From Planctomycetota bacterium (lineage in GTDB: Bacteria > Planctomycetota > UBA1135 > GCA-002686595): DNA of 11,867 nt. Location of the stretch: NCBI GenBank assembly GCA_029259675.1, contig JAJDES010000537.1, forward strand, positions 1 through 11,867, given 5' to 3'. Below, piece after piece: positions 1-6,730 of this stretch (position 1 is its first letter; each line of letters opens with the position of its first letter). The notes beneath the pieces are model-generated. The model made no database searches. It was given only the letters and a program-made list of their open reading frames with translations, and had not been told where the DNA came from. The translations under genes were made by a program, and so were the position numbers.

Positions 1-1
1 G

Positions 2-358
2 CTCTTCAATCGACGTGCCCTCAAAGCCGAATACTTTTCGGCCGATGCAGAGCAATCGAAAGCAGCACTCGAATACGAACAGACAGTATTGCGAGCATTC
101 GTCGAAGTCGCCAATCAACTTTCAATGATCGACAACCTGGAACAAAGCTACGCATTGGAGCTTCAACAGGTCGCAGTCCTCAATCAAGCCATTGACGTTT
201 CGAATACGCTGTTCCAATCTGCCCGAGCCGATTACATGGAGGTCTTGCTCACCAGGCGCGACGCCCTTGATGCCCAAATGGAACTGATCGAGACCCGTGT
301 TCGACAGAAGCAAGCCATCGTCAATGTATACCAGTCCTTGGGAGGCGGTTGGCGCTAG
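2..358 (+). CDS. TolC/NodT-family outer-membrane efflux protein, C-terminal fragment
   Basis: Only the last ~118 codons are present; the frame is open to the left edge and ends at TAG (356-358). The family forms the outer-membrane/periplasmic tunnel of tripartite RND-type efflux or secretion systems. What is seen is the final helical hairpin: a long Ala/Glu/Gln-rich amphipathic helix, then a segment with LFQSARADYMEVL (the usual position of the repeat-2 helix signature) followed by RRDALDAQMELIETR and the terminal NVYQSLGGGW. That ending is characteristic of NodT/CusC/OprM-like proteins, where the family consensus is close to NxYxALGGGW. No membrane-fusion protein or RND pump gene is visible; these would be expected upstream, outside the window. 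The gene converges with pyrC, whose stop is 73 bp away. The family assignment is solid; the substrate cannot be told. Confidence 0.9.
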   Translation, partial: LFNRRALKAEYFSADAEQSKAALEYEQTVLRAFVEVANQLSMIDNLEQSYALELQQVAVLNQAIDVSNTLFQSARADYMEVLLTRRDALDAQMELIETRVRQKQAIVNVYQSLGGGWR

Positions 359-431
359 CTGACATTCGGGCTCATTCGGCCCTCCGCACATGCACCCTCA
401 TCACCGCTTCGCTTGGCGGTCCGAAGAATCC

Positions 432-1490
432 TCAATCACATCCTGCTTCGGGATCGTTTCCGGACAAGCGCCAATTCAAGGTTTCGCCGCTGCGGAACGG
501 AACGAGGGTCTCGCTTCCGAAACTGCACGACTGCGGTACTTGCCACGGGCGCTTTTCCAAAGTGATGCGCTCCGTGTTCCGCGGCAGCCCGTAAAAGTCC
601 GGGCCATGAAAACTGGCAAAGGCTTCCAGGCGATCGAGTGCTCCCGCCTGTTCAAAGACTTCGGCGTACAATTCAATGGCCGCATGCGCCGTGTAGATTC
701 CGGCACAGCCACAGGCCGATTCCTTGGCCTGGCGCGGGTGCGGGGCACTGTCCGTCCCCAGGAAGAAACGCGCCTCACCGCTGGTCGCCGCATCAATCAA
801 GGCAAGCCGATGGGCTTCCCTCTTCACGATCGGCAAACAATACAAGTGCGGCCGAATCCCGCCGGCGAGCACATCGTTGCGATTGAGCGTCAAGTGGTGC
901 GCGGTAATCGTCCCACCGACATGCGGCGCGGCATCGCGAAGAAATTGGACGGCCTGGCTTGTCGTCAAATGCTCGACCACGACTCGCAGCCCAGGGAAGC
1001 GCTTGAGTAGCGGCGCCATGGTTGCTTCGAGGAACACAGCTTCTCGATCGAAAATGTCTACGGCGGAATCAGTGGTCTCGGCGTGCACCAACAATGGCAA
1101 CGCGTGCTCTTCCATCGCAGCCAAAACGGGGTAGCACCGATCGATCGACCGGACGCCCTTCTGCGAATTCGTCGTTGCCCCCGCGGGATACCACTTCACG
1201 GCGTGAACAAAGCCACTGGCTTTCGCCTTCGCCACTTCCTCCGCCTGCATCTCCTCCGTGAGATACAGCGTCATCAATGGTTGGAAGTCCAAGCCCGCCG
1301 GAGTAGCGGAGGCGATACGAGTACGATAATCCGCCGCCGAAGTAACGCTGGTTACGGGCGGATTCAGGTTGGGCATGATGATCGCCCGCCCAAATTGCCG
1401 CGCGGTATGCGGCACGGCCAACTGCAGCAAATCACCGTCCCGCACGTGGACGTGCCAATCATCAGGTCTAACAATTGATAAAGTCTTCAT
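432..1490 (-). CDS. pyrC: Dihydroorotase, E. coli (class II) type
   Basis: This is a 352-residue dihydroorotase, which cyclises N-carbamoyl-aspartate to dihydroorotate, the third step of cytosolic de novo pyrimidine synthesis. It is a binuclear-zinc amidohydrolase (TIM barrel). All expected metal ligands are visible: HVH at residues 13-15 in RPDDWHVHVRDG, the carboxylated lysine K99 in HAVKWYPAGATTNS, H136 in LLVHAE, H174 in VVEHL, and D247 in LGTDSAPH. Each is offset by three from the E. coli numbering, and the length is close to E. coli PyrC (348). The frame is open 43 codons further upstream, but MKTLSIVRPDDWHVH matches the family N-terminus, so the ATG at 1490 is chosen. No Shine-Dalgarno sequence precedes it. 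The gene stands alone, converging with the TolC-family gene. It appears intact. Confidence 0.96.
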   Translation of the reverse strand: MKTLSIVRPDDWHVHVRDGDLLQLAVPHTARQFGRAIIMPNLNPPVTSVTSAADYRTRIASATPAGLDFQPLMTLYLTEEMQAEEVAKAKASGFVHAVKWYPAGATTNSQKGVRSIDRCYPVLAAMEEHALPLLVHAETTDSAVDIFDREAVFLEATMAPLLKRFPGLRVVVEHLTTSQAVQFLRDAAPHVGGTITAHHLTLNRNDVLAGGIRPHLYCLPIVKREAHRLALIDAATSGEARFFLGTDSAPHPRQAKESACGCAGIYTAHAAIELYAEVFEQAGALDRLEAFASFHGPDFYGLPRNTERITLEKRPWQVPQSCSFGSETLVPFRSGETLNWRLSGNDPEAGCD

Positions 1491-1502
1491 AGCGCAGGGT
1501 TG

Positions 1503-1531
1503 AGGATAGGGAAGGTCGGCAGTCAGGACAA
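1503..1531 (-). promoter_or_regulatory. Possible sigma70-type promoter for pyrC
   Basis: Reading the minus strand, TTGTCC (1531-1526) and TATCCT (1508-1503) are separated by exactly 17 bp and lie just upstream of the pyrC ATG at 1490. A start site about 6 bp after the -10 would leave only a handful of leader bases, consistent with the absence of a Shine-Dalgarno sequence but also a warning sign. The -35 candidate lies inside a short repeat that also occurs at 2900-2915, where no matching -10 is seen. This is pattern matching only. Confidence 0.25.
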
Positions 1532-1536
1532 CTTCC
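1521..1536 (+). repeat. Short shared motif AGTCAGGACAACTTCC, copy 1 (upstream of pyrC)
   Basis: The 16 bases AGTCAGGACAACTTCC occur here and again exactly at 2900-2915, in both cases within about 50 bp upstream of a minus-strand start codon. Flanks show further scattered matches (GGT to the left; CCG and TCT to the right). The AGTCAGG core is also the core of the family F terminal repeat (TACAGAGTCAGGCTC). The rest of the 1491-1700 gap holds no convincing gene. Confidence 0.6.
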
Positions 1537-1700
1537 GCCCGGCTCTGAGCACGCCTGCCAATCAACGAACTCATCCCCTCCACCTGAGGGAACGCTATAG
1601 CCGGCCATTCTCGGCGCAATCAGCAAACTTGGATGTGCGAGCCAAGAACGATTGCTTTCCTGCAATGCGCAGCACAAGAGCGGAGCCTTCGTCGAAGGTG

Positions 1701-2888
1701 CTACCCGCTGGAAGCGGCTCGAACTCCACCCTCCCTAGCTCCCGGACCGCGGAATGGTCGCAGAATCGCAATCCAAGCGGGCCCCAACATCAGCGTTCCC
1801 ACAATCACACCGAGCACCATCTGGTACCCGTATTCCGTCATGATCCCCATGTCTTTACCGACAGCGGCCAGGATGAAACTGAATTCGCCGATCTGTGACA
1901 GCAGCGCGCCCACATACACACTCGTCCACCAACTGCGGCCGAGGGTGTGCAGAATCGCCGCGTTGATGACGGTATTGGTGAGAAAGGCAGCGAGAATCAG
2001 AGCCAGGATCGGTAGCCAATGTTCGGCCATGAACCCCAGATTGACGAGCATCCCGATCGAGGCAAAGAAGGCCGCAACAAAGAGCACTCGATAGGGTTCT
2101 AGGTTGCGGTGAATCCATTCCGTCTCCTTCGCCGAAGCCACGACGAGCCCGGCAACGAATGCTCCAAGCGCCGTGGAAAGCCCGCAGGCTCCGGTGATCC
2201 ACGCGAAGGAAAAACAAATTAGCAAGGCAACGAAAAGTTGCAATTCGTGGTCTCCGCGCAGCAGCTTGCCCAACGGTAGTCGGATGCTTTTCTTTCGTAT
2301 GAGCGTTGAAACCAATATGACGATCGCAATGCCCCCAAGCGTCTGCGTCGTCAATAGCGTGGCCGATGGTGATTCGCCTCCCAAGAGTCCGACAACAATC
2401 AACATGGGCGCGAGCAACACATCCTGAACCAACAGGATCCCGACCGCCTCTTGCCCCGCTTCCGTTTCCATCTCGCGCCACTGACGCAACATGGTCACCA
2501 CGAGCGCAGTGCTGCTTAGGCTAATGGCAAAGCCCAGCAATACGATCCTTCCCAAGGGCCAGTCGAATCCCGCTCCGATTGCGGCCACAGCAGCGACGCT
2601 GAGCAGCACCTGGAGCACGGTGCCGATGACCGAGACACGCCAGCCCGTAACAAGCCGCGCTAAGTTGACCTCCATGCCGACAAAGAAGAGCAGCAAGATC
2701 ACGCCGAATTCGCCGATCAGAGCGACCGCATCCCCGTCAAAAAGGTCGAGCCCCGACGGGCCCAAAACCACACCGACCAAGATGTAAGCAATCACATGCG
2801 GTTGCCCAAATCGGCGAACCACCGCGCCCACAAGTAAGACCACAAAAATCGACGCCACGAGCGCCGGGAGTAATGGATGCATGTGCAT
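1701..2888 (-). CDS. Cation:proton antiporter, CPA2 / Kef-type membrane domain
   Basis: This 395-residue polytopic inner-membrane protein belongs to the monovalent cation:proton antiporter-2 family (KefB/KefC-like), which exchanges K+ or Na+ for H+. About twelve hydrophobic segments span the protein. Family signatures are visible: VIAYILVGVVLGPSGL near residue 35, LLFFVGMEVN near 67-76, the SLSSTALV segment, GILLVQD near 155-160 (the aspartate of the ion-binding region), and ALLSQIGEFSFIL near residue 340. There is no C-terminal TrkA-N (RCK) domain, so it is the short form without nucleotide-gated regulation. The frame is open to 3062, but the upstream stretch is non-hydrophobic and unlike the family, so the ATG at 2888 (or 2882, in MHMHPLL) is preferred. 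No clear ribosome-binding site precedes it. The transported ion is not predictable from sequence. Confidence 0.9.
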   Translation of the reverse strand: MHMHPLLPALVASIFVVLLVGAVVRRFGQPHVIAYILVGVVLGPSGLDLFDGDAVALIGEFGVILLLFFVGMEVNLARLVTGWRVSVIGTVLQVLLSVAAVAAIGAGFDWPLGRIVLLGFAISLSSTALVVTMLRQWREMETEAGQEAVGILLVQDVLLAPMLIVVGLLGGESPSATLLTTQTLGGIAIVILVSTLIRKKSIRLPLGKLLRGDHELQLFVALLICFSFAWITGACGLSTALGAFVAGLVVASAKETEWIHRNLEPYRVLFVAAFFASIGMLVNLGFMAEHWLPILALILAAFLTNTVINAAILHTLGRSWWTSVYVGALLSQIGEFSFILAAVGKDMGIMTEYGYQMVLGVIVGTLMLGPAWIAILRPFRGPGAREGGVRAASSG

Positions 2889-2899
2889 GGTAGGTACCG

Positions 2900-2915
2900 A
2901 GTCAGGACAACTTCC
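2900..2915 (+). repeat. Short shared motif AGTCAGGACAACTTCC, copy 2 (upstream of antiporter)
   Basis: This is the exact second copy of the 16-base motif at 1521-1536, ending 12 bp before the antiporter ATG at 2888. Here it is preceded by TACCG, giving TACCGAGTCAGG, which resembles the TACAGAGTCAGG terminus of family F. No second arm that would form a hairpin is seen nearby. The remaining gap to 3169 contains no convincing gene. Confidence 0.6.
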
Positions 2916-3169
2916 CTCCGATTCTCCGGAACGCAATACGGTTCGCGAATTCCAAACAGGAGAAAGCTTCCGCGCACAATACTCGCCGCACCCACCCACG
3001 CCAGCGAAACCAAGCCACGACTCCCCAATCGCGCGCTGAACCCTGTTCGCGAGACAAAGCAATCAGAAGCACCGCAGCCTCCGATTGGCCCCCTCTGAGG
3101 CCTTCGGCATGATTTCAATCGGGAGAAAGATGCCTCGACGCCGTATTCCTCGCCGGTGAATCCTTTTAT

Positions 3170-4423
3170 TTACTTCGACAAAGTCGAGCTGGCGTCGGAC
3201 CGATACTCCTTGAGCGTCTGCGCCATGAGCGCGACATCGGACTCAAAGGTTTCCGGCAGCAGCGGGCCGAATGAGAAGCGGAACCAAGAGTCGTAGGGAG
3301 ACACGTACTCCGGATCTTTCGCGTGCGGCCGGCCCATGTCGCAGTCAATGCCCTCAAGGATGGCCGCGCCGCGCTTGAACAGGCGCCGGTTGAACTCGCT
3401 CGCCCTCAGTCCGTCGGGCAGCCGCATCCAGTGGTAGAAGCCGCCCTCGCCAGTGTAGACGGCGAGCCCCATCTTCTCGAAGGCCTCGCCATAGCGCGCG
3501 CGTTGCATGCTGTAGTGCCGGTCGACTGCTTCCCGGGCCAACGCAACGCGTTCGGGCTTGAGCAGCTCGACTGCGTAGAGTTGCGACGGGTGGCTCACGC
3601 CGCCCATGCCGAAGCTCGAGAAGTTGGAAAGAGTCTCGATGTTCTTCCTGCTGGCGACGATCCACCCGACGCGAATCCCCGGGCACTGCAACCCCTTGGT
3701 GCACGCTCCCGCCAAGAACACATTGCTGTTGTCTAGATCCTTAACGTAGCGAATCCCGCTAACGCCCTGCGACGGGTGAAAGAACTCGTAGGCCTCGTCC
3801 AGCAGAATGCCGTTCTTCGGCTGCTCGGCCATCGCGATCAGCTCCTCCAACTCGGCGCCCGTGCGCGTGTGGCCCGTCGGGTTGCCCGGGTTGGAAATGA
3901 TCGGGAGCAAATGCGTCTTGGCGTTCAGGCCTTCGCGATCGAAGTAGGCCGAGTTGGGCGGATGGAACCCATTCTCTTCGGTGAAGGGCACCACTCGCCA
4001 CTTCGAGTGCGTCTGCGTCATCACATCGAGATAAGCCGGCCACTCGGCGCAACCGATTCGAACCTCGACATGCTGCTTTAGAAATTCGAGCACCGCGTAG
4101 ATACCAGGTCGGCCGCCCGCAAACACCATTACGTTTTCCGGCGCGATCTTCGAGCCGTAAAAATCGTTGTAATGCGCCGCTACCGCTTCGCGCAGCGCCG
4201 GGTGGCCCCAAGCCTTGGGATAGAAGCGGTCCTCCCAACTAACCTCGACACTGCTCGGCAGCGGCGGACCACCCTCCAGCTGCGTCGTCAGCGGAAATCC
4301 CTGGGACCAAGGATGGGTACCCTTCGTGCCCATGAACTGCCCGAAGCTGTCCCGAAAGGCATAGAGCGTCTCGTAGATGCCCATCGGCGGGCAGTCGTCC
4401 GACAAGAATGATTCTCGCTGCAT
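3170..4423 (-). CDS. PLP-dependent class I/II aminotransferase, substrate unknown
   Basis: This 417-residue fold-type I aminotransferase shows, numbering from the ATG at 4423: FAGGRPGIYAVLEF (residues 101-114, cofactor-phosphate region), NPGNPTG (178-184, with the Asn that contacts PLP), DEAY (209-212, Asp/Tyr pairing with the pyridine ring), the Schiff-base lysine K243 in ACTKGLQCPGIRVGW, and R382 in WFRFSFG (the alpha-carboxylate Arg). All key residues are present, so it should be active. The sequence is not close enough to AspC, DapL, HisC or Alr to name. Start choice is uncertain: ATG 4423 lies 6 bp from a family E repeat; ATG 4384 (MGIYETLYAF) is also possible; neither has a Shine-Dalgarno sequence. 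The open frame above 4423 translates repeat sequence and is discounted. It is separated from purK by that repeat, so it is probably transcribed separately. Confidence 0.88.
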   Translation of the reverse strand: MQRESFLSDDCPPMGIYETLYAFRDSFGQFMGTKGTHPWSQGFPLTTQLEGGPPLPSSVEVSWEDRFYPKAWGHPALREAVAAHYNDFYGSKIAPENVMVFAGGRPGIYAVLEFLKQHVEVRIGCAEWPAYLDVMTQTHSKWRVVPFTEENGFHPPNSAYFDREGLNAKTHLLPIISNPGNPTGHTRTGAELEELIAMAEQPKNGILLDEAYEFFHPSQGVSGIRYVKDLDNSNVFLAGACTKGLQCPGIRVGWIVASRKNIETLSNFSSFGMGGVSHPSQLYAVELLKPERVALAREAVDRHYSMQRARYGEAFEKMGLAVYTGEGGFYHWMRLPDGLRASEFNRRLFKRGAAILEGIDCDMGRPHAKDPEYVSPYDSWFRFSFGPLLPETFESDVALMAQTLKEYRSDASSTLSK

Positions 4424-4429
4424 CGGGGG

Positions 4430-4688
4430 AAAGATACGCAACCGCGTTCCCCTCCGCCACTTCCACGCGCCGGAACACCCTTCCAAGGAACGCTGATGAA
4501 GCTGCACGGCTTCGCGGTCCCCACGCCAGTGCACGGAATTCTGTGATTATTGAGGTAAGGGTCTCCAGTCCTTGCAACCCGAGACTTTGCAGATCGAGAC
4601 GGAGTAGCGCGCTTTGGGTCGATTCCATGCAACCGCGCCATTGGTGAGTTTAAATGGCGGAGTGGAGCGCGGCTCCGAATCCACTCAG
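4430..4688. repeat. Family E intergenic element, copy 1, with imperfect inverted ends
   Basis: The gap between purK and the aminotransferase is almost entirely this element. Its left end (4430-4459, AAAGATACGCAACC...CTCCGCCA) is the imperfect reverse complement of its right end (4655-4685, TGGCGGAGTGGAGCGCGG...): about 22 of 30 positions match by hand. It aligns with a second copy at 6365-6633: the first ~30 bases are nearly identical, GGTCTCCAG and ATCGAGACG.AGTAGCG match inside, and both end in ATC(C/T)ACTCAG. The right end touches the purK stop codon (TGA at 4687-4685). No real protein is encoded. It could be a degraded MITE-like element or a structured RNA/DNA repeat. Confidence 0.75.
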
Positions 4689-5848
4689 CTCTTGCTTTGC
4701 ACCACCGGGGTCATTGCGCGTTCCAATTCGTGCGCGACTTTCACCGCATGCTCGGCGGAATCATGACTTCCGTCACCCAGCACAAGAATGTGCCCCATCT
4801 TGCGGCCGGGGCGAGCGCCCTGCTTGCCGTAGAGATGCAGCTTGGCCTCGGGACACGCGAGCACGGGCGTCCAGTCGGGCTCCCCATTGGCCCAAAGATC
4901 TCCCAACAAATTCAGCATCGCCACCGGTCGCAGCAGCGAGGAATCTCCAAGGGGAAGCCCGCAGATTGCGCGTATGTGCTGTTCAAATTGCGAAGTCGCG
5001 CAAGCTCCGAACGTATAGTGACCGCTGTTGTGAGTTCGGGGCGCGATTTCGTTGACGAGTAGCTCTCCGCTCTTAGTCACAAAGAGCTCGATCGCCATCA
5101 TCCCAACGTAATCCATCGCTACTGCGATGCCGGCGCCCAGTTGCTCGGCCTTTGCCGTCAAGTCGGCGGGCAATCGCGCGGGCACCCGCGTTGTGTGCAA
5201 CACATGATGCCGGTGATCATTCTCCGCGATCGGGTGAAACACAAGCTTGCCGTCGAGGTCGCGACTCAGGAGCACCGAAACTTCCCTCTCGAACGGGACA
5301 AAGGCTTCGGCTACGGCCGGTTGGTTTCCGATCGACTTCCATGCGGACTGCAAGTCCTCGGCGCATTCGGCTCGCGCCTGTCCTTTCCCGTCATAGCCCG
5401 ATCGGCGCGTCTTCAGTATGCAGGGATAGCCAACCCGGTCACCCGCGGCTTGCAGCGATTCGAGATCGGAAACCTCTGCATTCAAGACCTGGGGAACTTT
5501 GTGAAGCGCCAGAAAACGGCGCTGTGCAAGGCGATCCTGAACGATTCCCAGGACATTCGCCGAGGGGCGCACGGGTGTGATCGATTCGAGTTCCGCGAGC
5601 AACTCACTGGGAACGTGTTCGGTGTCGAGCGTTAGGACGTCGCTGGCGTGAGCGAGCTTGCGTGCAGCGTCCAGGTCGTCGAGCTCGCCCTTAAAGAAGA
5701 GATCGCAAACCTGCCCGGCGGACCCGTTTTCATCTGCACCAAGCACGGCGACCCGATACCCCATTCGATGCGCTTCGAGCGCCATCATCCGCGCGAGTTG
5801 TCCCCCGCCCAGAATTCCGATGACACCTCCGGGAGGCACTCGGGTCAT
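4685..5848 (-). CDS. purK: N5-carboxyaminoimidazole ribonucleotide synthase
   Basis: This 387-residue ATP-grasp enzyme converts AIR, ATP and bicarbonate to N5-CAIR in de novo purine synthesis and passes the product to PurE. In order: N-terminal pre-ATP-grasp fold with GILGGGQLARM (residues 11-21) and LDTEHVP (74-80); ATP-grasp domain with KTRRSGYDGKGQ (146-157), the EAFVPFEREVS strand (181-191), and the metal/substrate loop NEIAPRTHNSGHYT (266-279); C-terminal PurK domain with LHLYGK (337-342) and RKMGHI (349-354). Length and motifs are typical and complete. Its ATG overlaps the purE stop as ATGA, so the two are translationally coupled and co-transcribed. Its own stop touches the family E repeat, so the transcript probably ends in or just after that element. 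Confidence 0.97.
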   Translation of the reverse strand: MTRVPPGGVIGILGGGQLARMMALEAHRMGYRVAVLGADENGSAGQVCDLFFKGELDDLDAARKLAHASDVLTLDTEHVPSELLAELESITPVRPSANVLGIVQDRLAQRRFLALHKVPQVLNAEVSDLESLQAAGDRVGYPCILKTRRSGYDGKGQARAECAEDLQSAWKSIGNQPAVAEAFVPFEREVSVLLSRDLDGKLVFHPIAENDHRHHVLHTTRVPARLPADLTAKAEQLGAGIAVAMDYVGMMAIELFVTKSGELLVNEIAPRTHNSGHYTFGACATSQFEQHIRAICGLPLGDSSLLRPVAMLNLLGDLWANGEPDWTPVLACPEAKLHLYGKQGARPGRKMGHILVLGDGSHDSAEHAVKVAHELERAMTPVVQSKS

Positions 5849-6345
5849 AGCGTTTGCTCCAGGCTGGCGTCGGTCTGCCTCGAGCGCATAGCATCGAGGC
5901 GGTCGCGCAGGTCCGGATCGGATAGCGCGAGAATGGAGGCGGCGAGAACGGCTGCGTTTGCGGCTCCCGCTTCACCAATCGCAAGGGTTCCAACCGCGAT
6001 GCCCTTGGGCATCTGAACGATGGACAGCAGCGAATCCAGCCCTTGCAGCGCACGGGATTGAACGGGAACGCCCAGCACCGGCAGGCTCGTTTTAGCGGCG
6101 GCCATGCCCGGCAAGTGCGCAGCTCCTCCAGCTCCGGCAATGATCACCTGAATCCCACGCGACCGAGCAGCTCCGACATACTCGAAAAGCAAATCGGGCG
6201 TTCTGTGCGCCGAGACGACCTTGGCCTCGTGCGGGATCTCAAGCGCCTCAAGCATCCGCACAGCTTCCTGCATGGTGCCCCAGTCGCTCTTGCTGCCCAT
6301 GATCACGGCTACCTTGGCGTCGCCCTGTGATGTGTCCGATGTCAT
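5845..6345 (-). CDS. purE: N5-carboxyaminoimidazole ribonucleotide mutase, class I
   Basis: This 166-residue enzyme moves the carboxylate of N5-CAIR (made by PurK) to give CAIR. Visible signatures: MGSKSDWGTM (residues 16-25), SAHRTP (45-50, with the catalytic His at 47), IAGAGGAAHLPGM (69-81), PVLGVPVQSRALQGLDSLLSIVQMP (89-113) and AIGEAGAANAA (122-132). Class I PurE enzymes act with PurK; class II enzymes use AIR directly, so the adjacent purK supports class I. Start ATG 6345 has a good ribosome-binding site 8 nt upstream. It is the first gene of a purE-purK operon. A family E repeat starts 19 bp above the ATG, so the promoter either lies in that repeat or beyond it near 6634-6730. Confidence 0.97.
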   Translation of the reverse strand: MTSDTSQGDAKVAVIMGSKSDWGTMQEAVRMLEALEIPHEAKVVSAHRTPDLLFEYVGAARSRGIQVIIAGAGGAAHLPGMAAAKTSLPVLGVPVQSRALQGLDSLLSIVQMPKGIAVGTLAIGEAGAANAAVLAASILALSDPDLRDRLDAMRSRQTDASLEQTL

Positions 6346-6353
6346 TAAATGGT

Positions 6354-6358
6354 CTCCT
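6354..6358 (-). promoter_or_regulatory. Ribosome-binding site of purE
   Basis: AGGAG on the minus strand with 8 nt to the ATG at 6345. This is a clear Shine-Dalgarno sequence and confirms the purE start. It lies just outside the family E repeat. Confidence 0.8.
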
Positions 6359-6364
6359 GCGCGT

Positions 6365-6633
6365 AAAGATACGCAACCGGGTTCCCCTCCGCCAGCTCCC
6401 CACCCCCCGGGCCGGGAACACTAATTGAATGGCTCGACGTTCCACTGCGCTAGCACCCCAGTCCTCACGCTTGCAGACGGAAACATCCGGTCCTCGAGGA
6501 GGGGGTCTCCAGACTTTGCTAGCCAAAGCTCAGCATATCGAGACGAAGTAGCGGCGCCGCCGCTCGATCCCTTAAGACGGCGCCACGGGTGAGCCGAAGT
6601 GGCGGCGGAGAAAGCGGTTCCGTATCTACTCAG
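6365..6633. repeat. Family E intergenic element, copy 2, with imperfect inverted ends
   Basis: This second copy aligns with 4430-4688. The left end (6365-6394, AAAGATACGCAACC...CTCCGCCA) is the imperfect reverse complement of the right end (around 6598-6628, TGGCGG...CGGTTCCGTATCT); about 23 of the first 28 positions pair by hand. Shared interior blocks include GGGTCTCCAG and ATCGAGACGAAGTAGCG. It occupies most of the divergent purE/kelch gap (6346-6730) in the same orientation relative to the downstream minus-strand gene as copy 1. Sequence divergence from copy 1 is substantial in the middle, implying an old family. It encodes no credible protein. Confidence 0.75.
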
Positions 6634-6656
6634 TCAGTGTTGTGTTTGAGTCCAAA

Positions 6657-6698
6657 TTCAGGGTTCAGGGTTACCTGATATTCCGGTACTAGTACCGG
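6657..6698. promoter_or_regulatory. Cluster of palindromes upstream of kelch gene, possible operator
   Basis: Three structures are packed together here: a tandem TTCAGGG-TTCAGGG (6657-6670), a stem-loop TCAGG-GTTA-CCTGA (6665-6678), and a perfect 16-bp palindrome CCGGTACTAGTACCGG (6683-6698). They lie 33-74 bp upstream of the kelch ATG, in the divergent region between purE and the kelch gene, beyond the family E repeat. The palindrome could bind a dimeric regulator, or the group may be a relic of a repeat end (TCAGG/CCTGA is also the core of family F termini). No clear -35/-10 pair is seen. Confidence 0.4.
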
Positions 6699-6730
6699 CA
6701 CCTAGCCCCATTTCCCTCAACCGAACCTCG

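Noticed and set aside
390..1010. 206-codon plus-strand ORF opposite pyrC
   Set aside because: It is fully antisense to an intact dihydroorotase, and its low-complexity Arg/Gly/Pro-rich translation matches no family.
3126..3157. Possible third family E left end (AAAGATGCCTCGACGCCG...)
   Set aside because: It resembles the family E left end only with gaps, and no matching interior or right end was found in 2889-3169.
3174..3187. Hairpin TCGAC-AAA-GTCGA at the 3' end of the aminotransferase as a terminator
   Set aside because: The stem is only five pairs, lies within the last codons and is not followed by a T-run on the minus strand.
4239..4628. Minus-strand 129-codon ORF covering family E copy 1
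   Set aside because: It overlaps the aminotransferase in another frame. A short peptide similarity to copy 2 (LRLD..S.G.Q.LET) exists, but copy 2 has an in-frame stop there, so a coding role is not supported.
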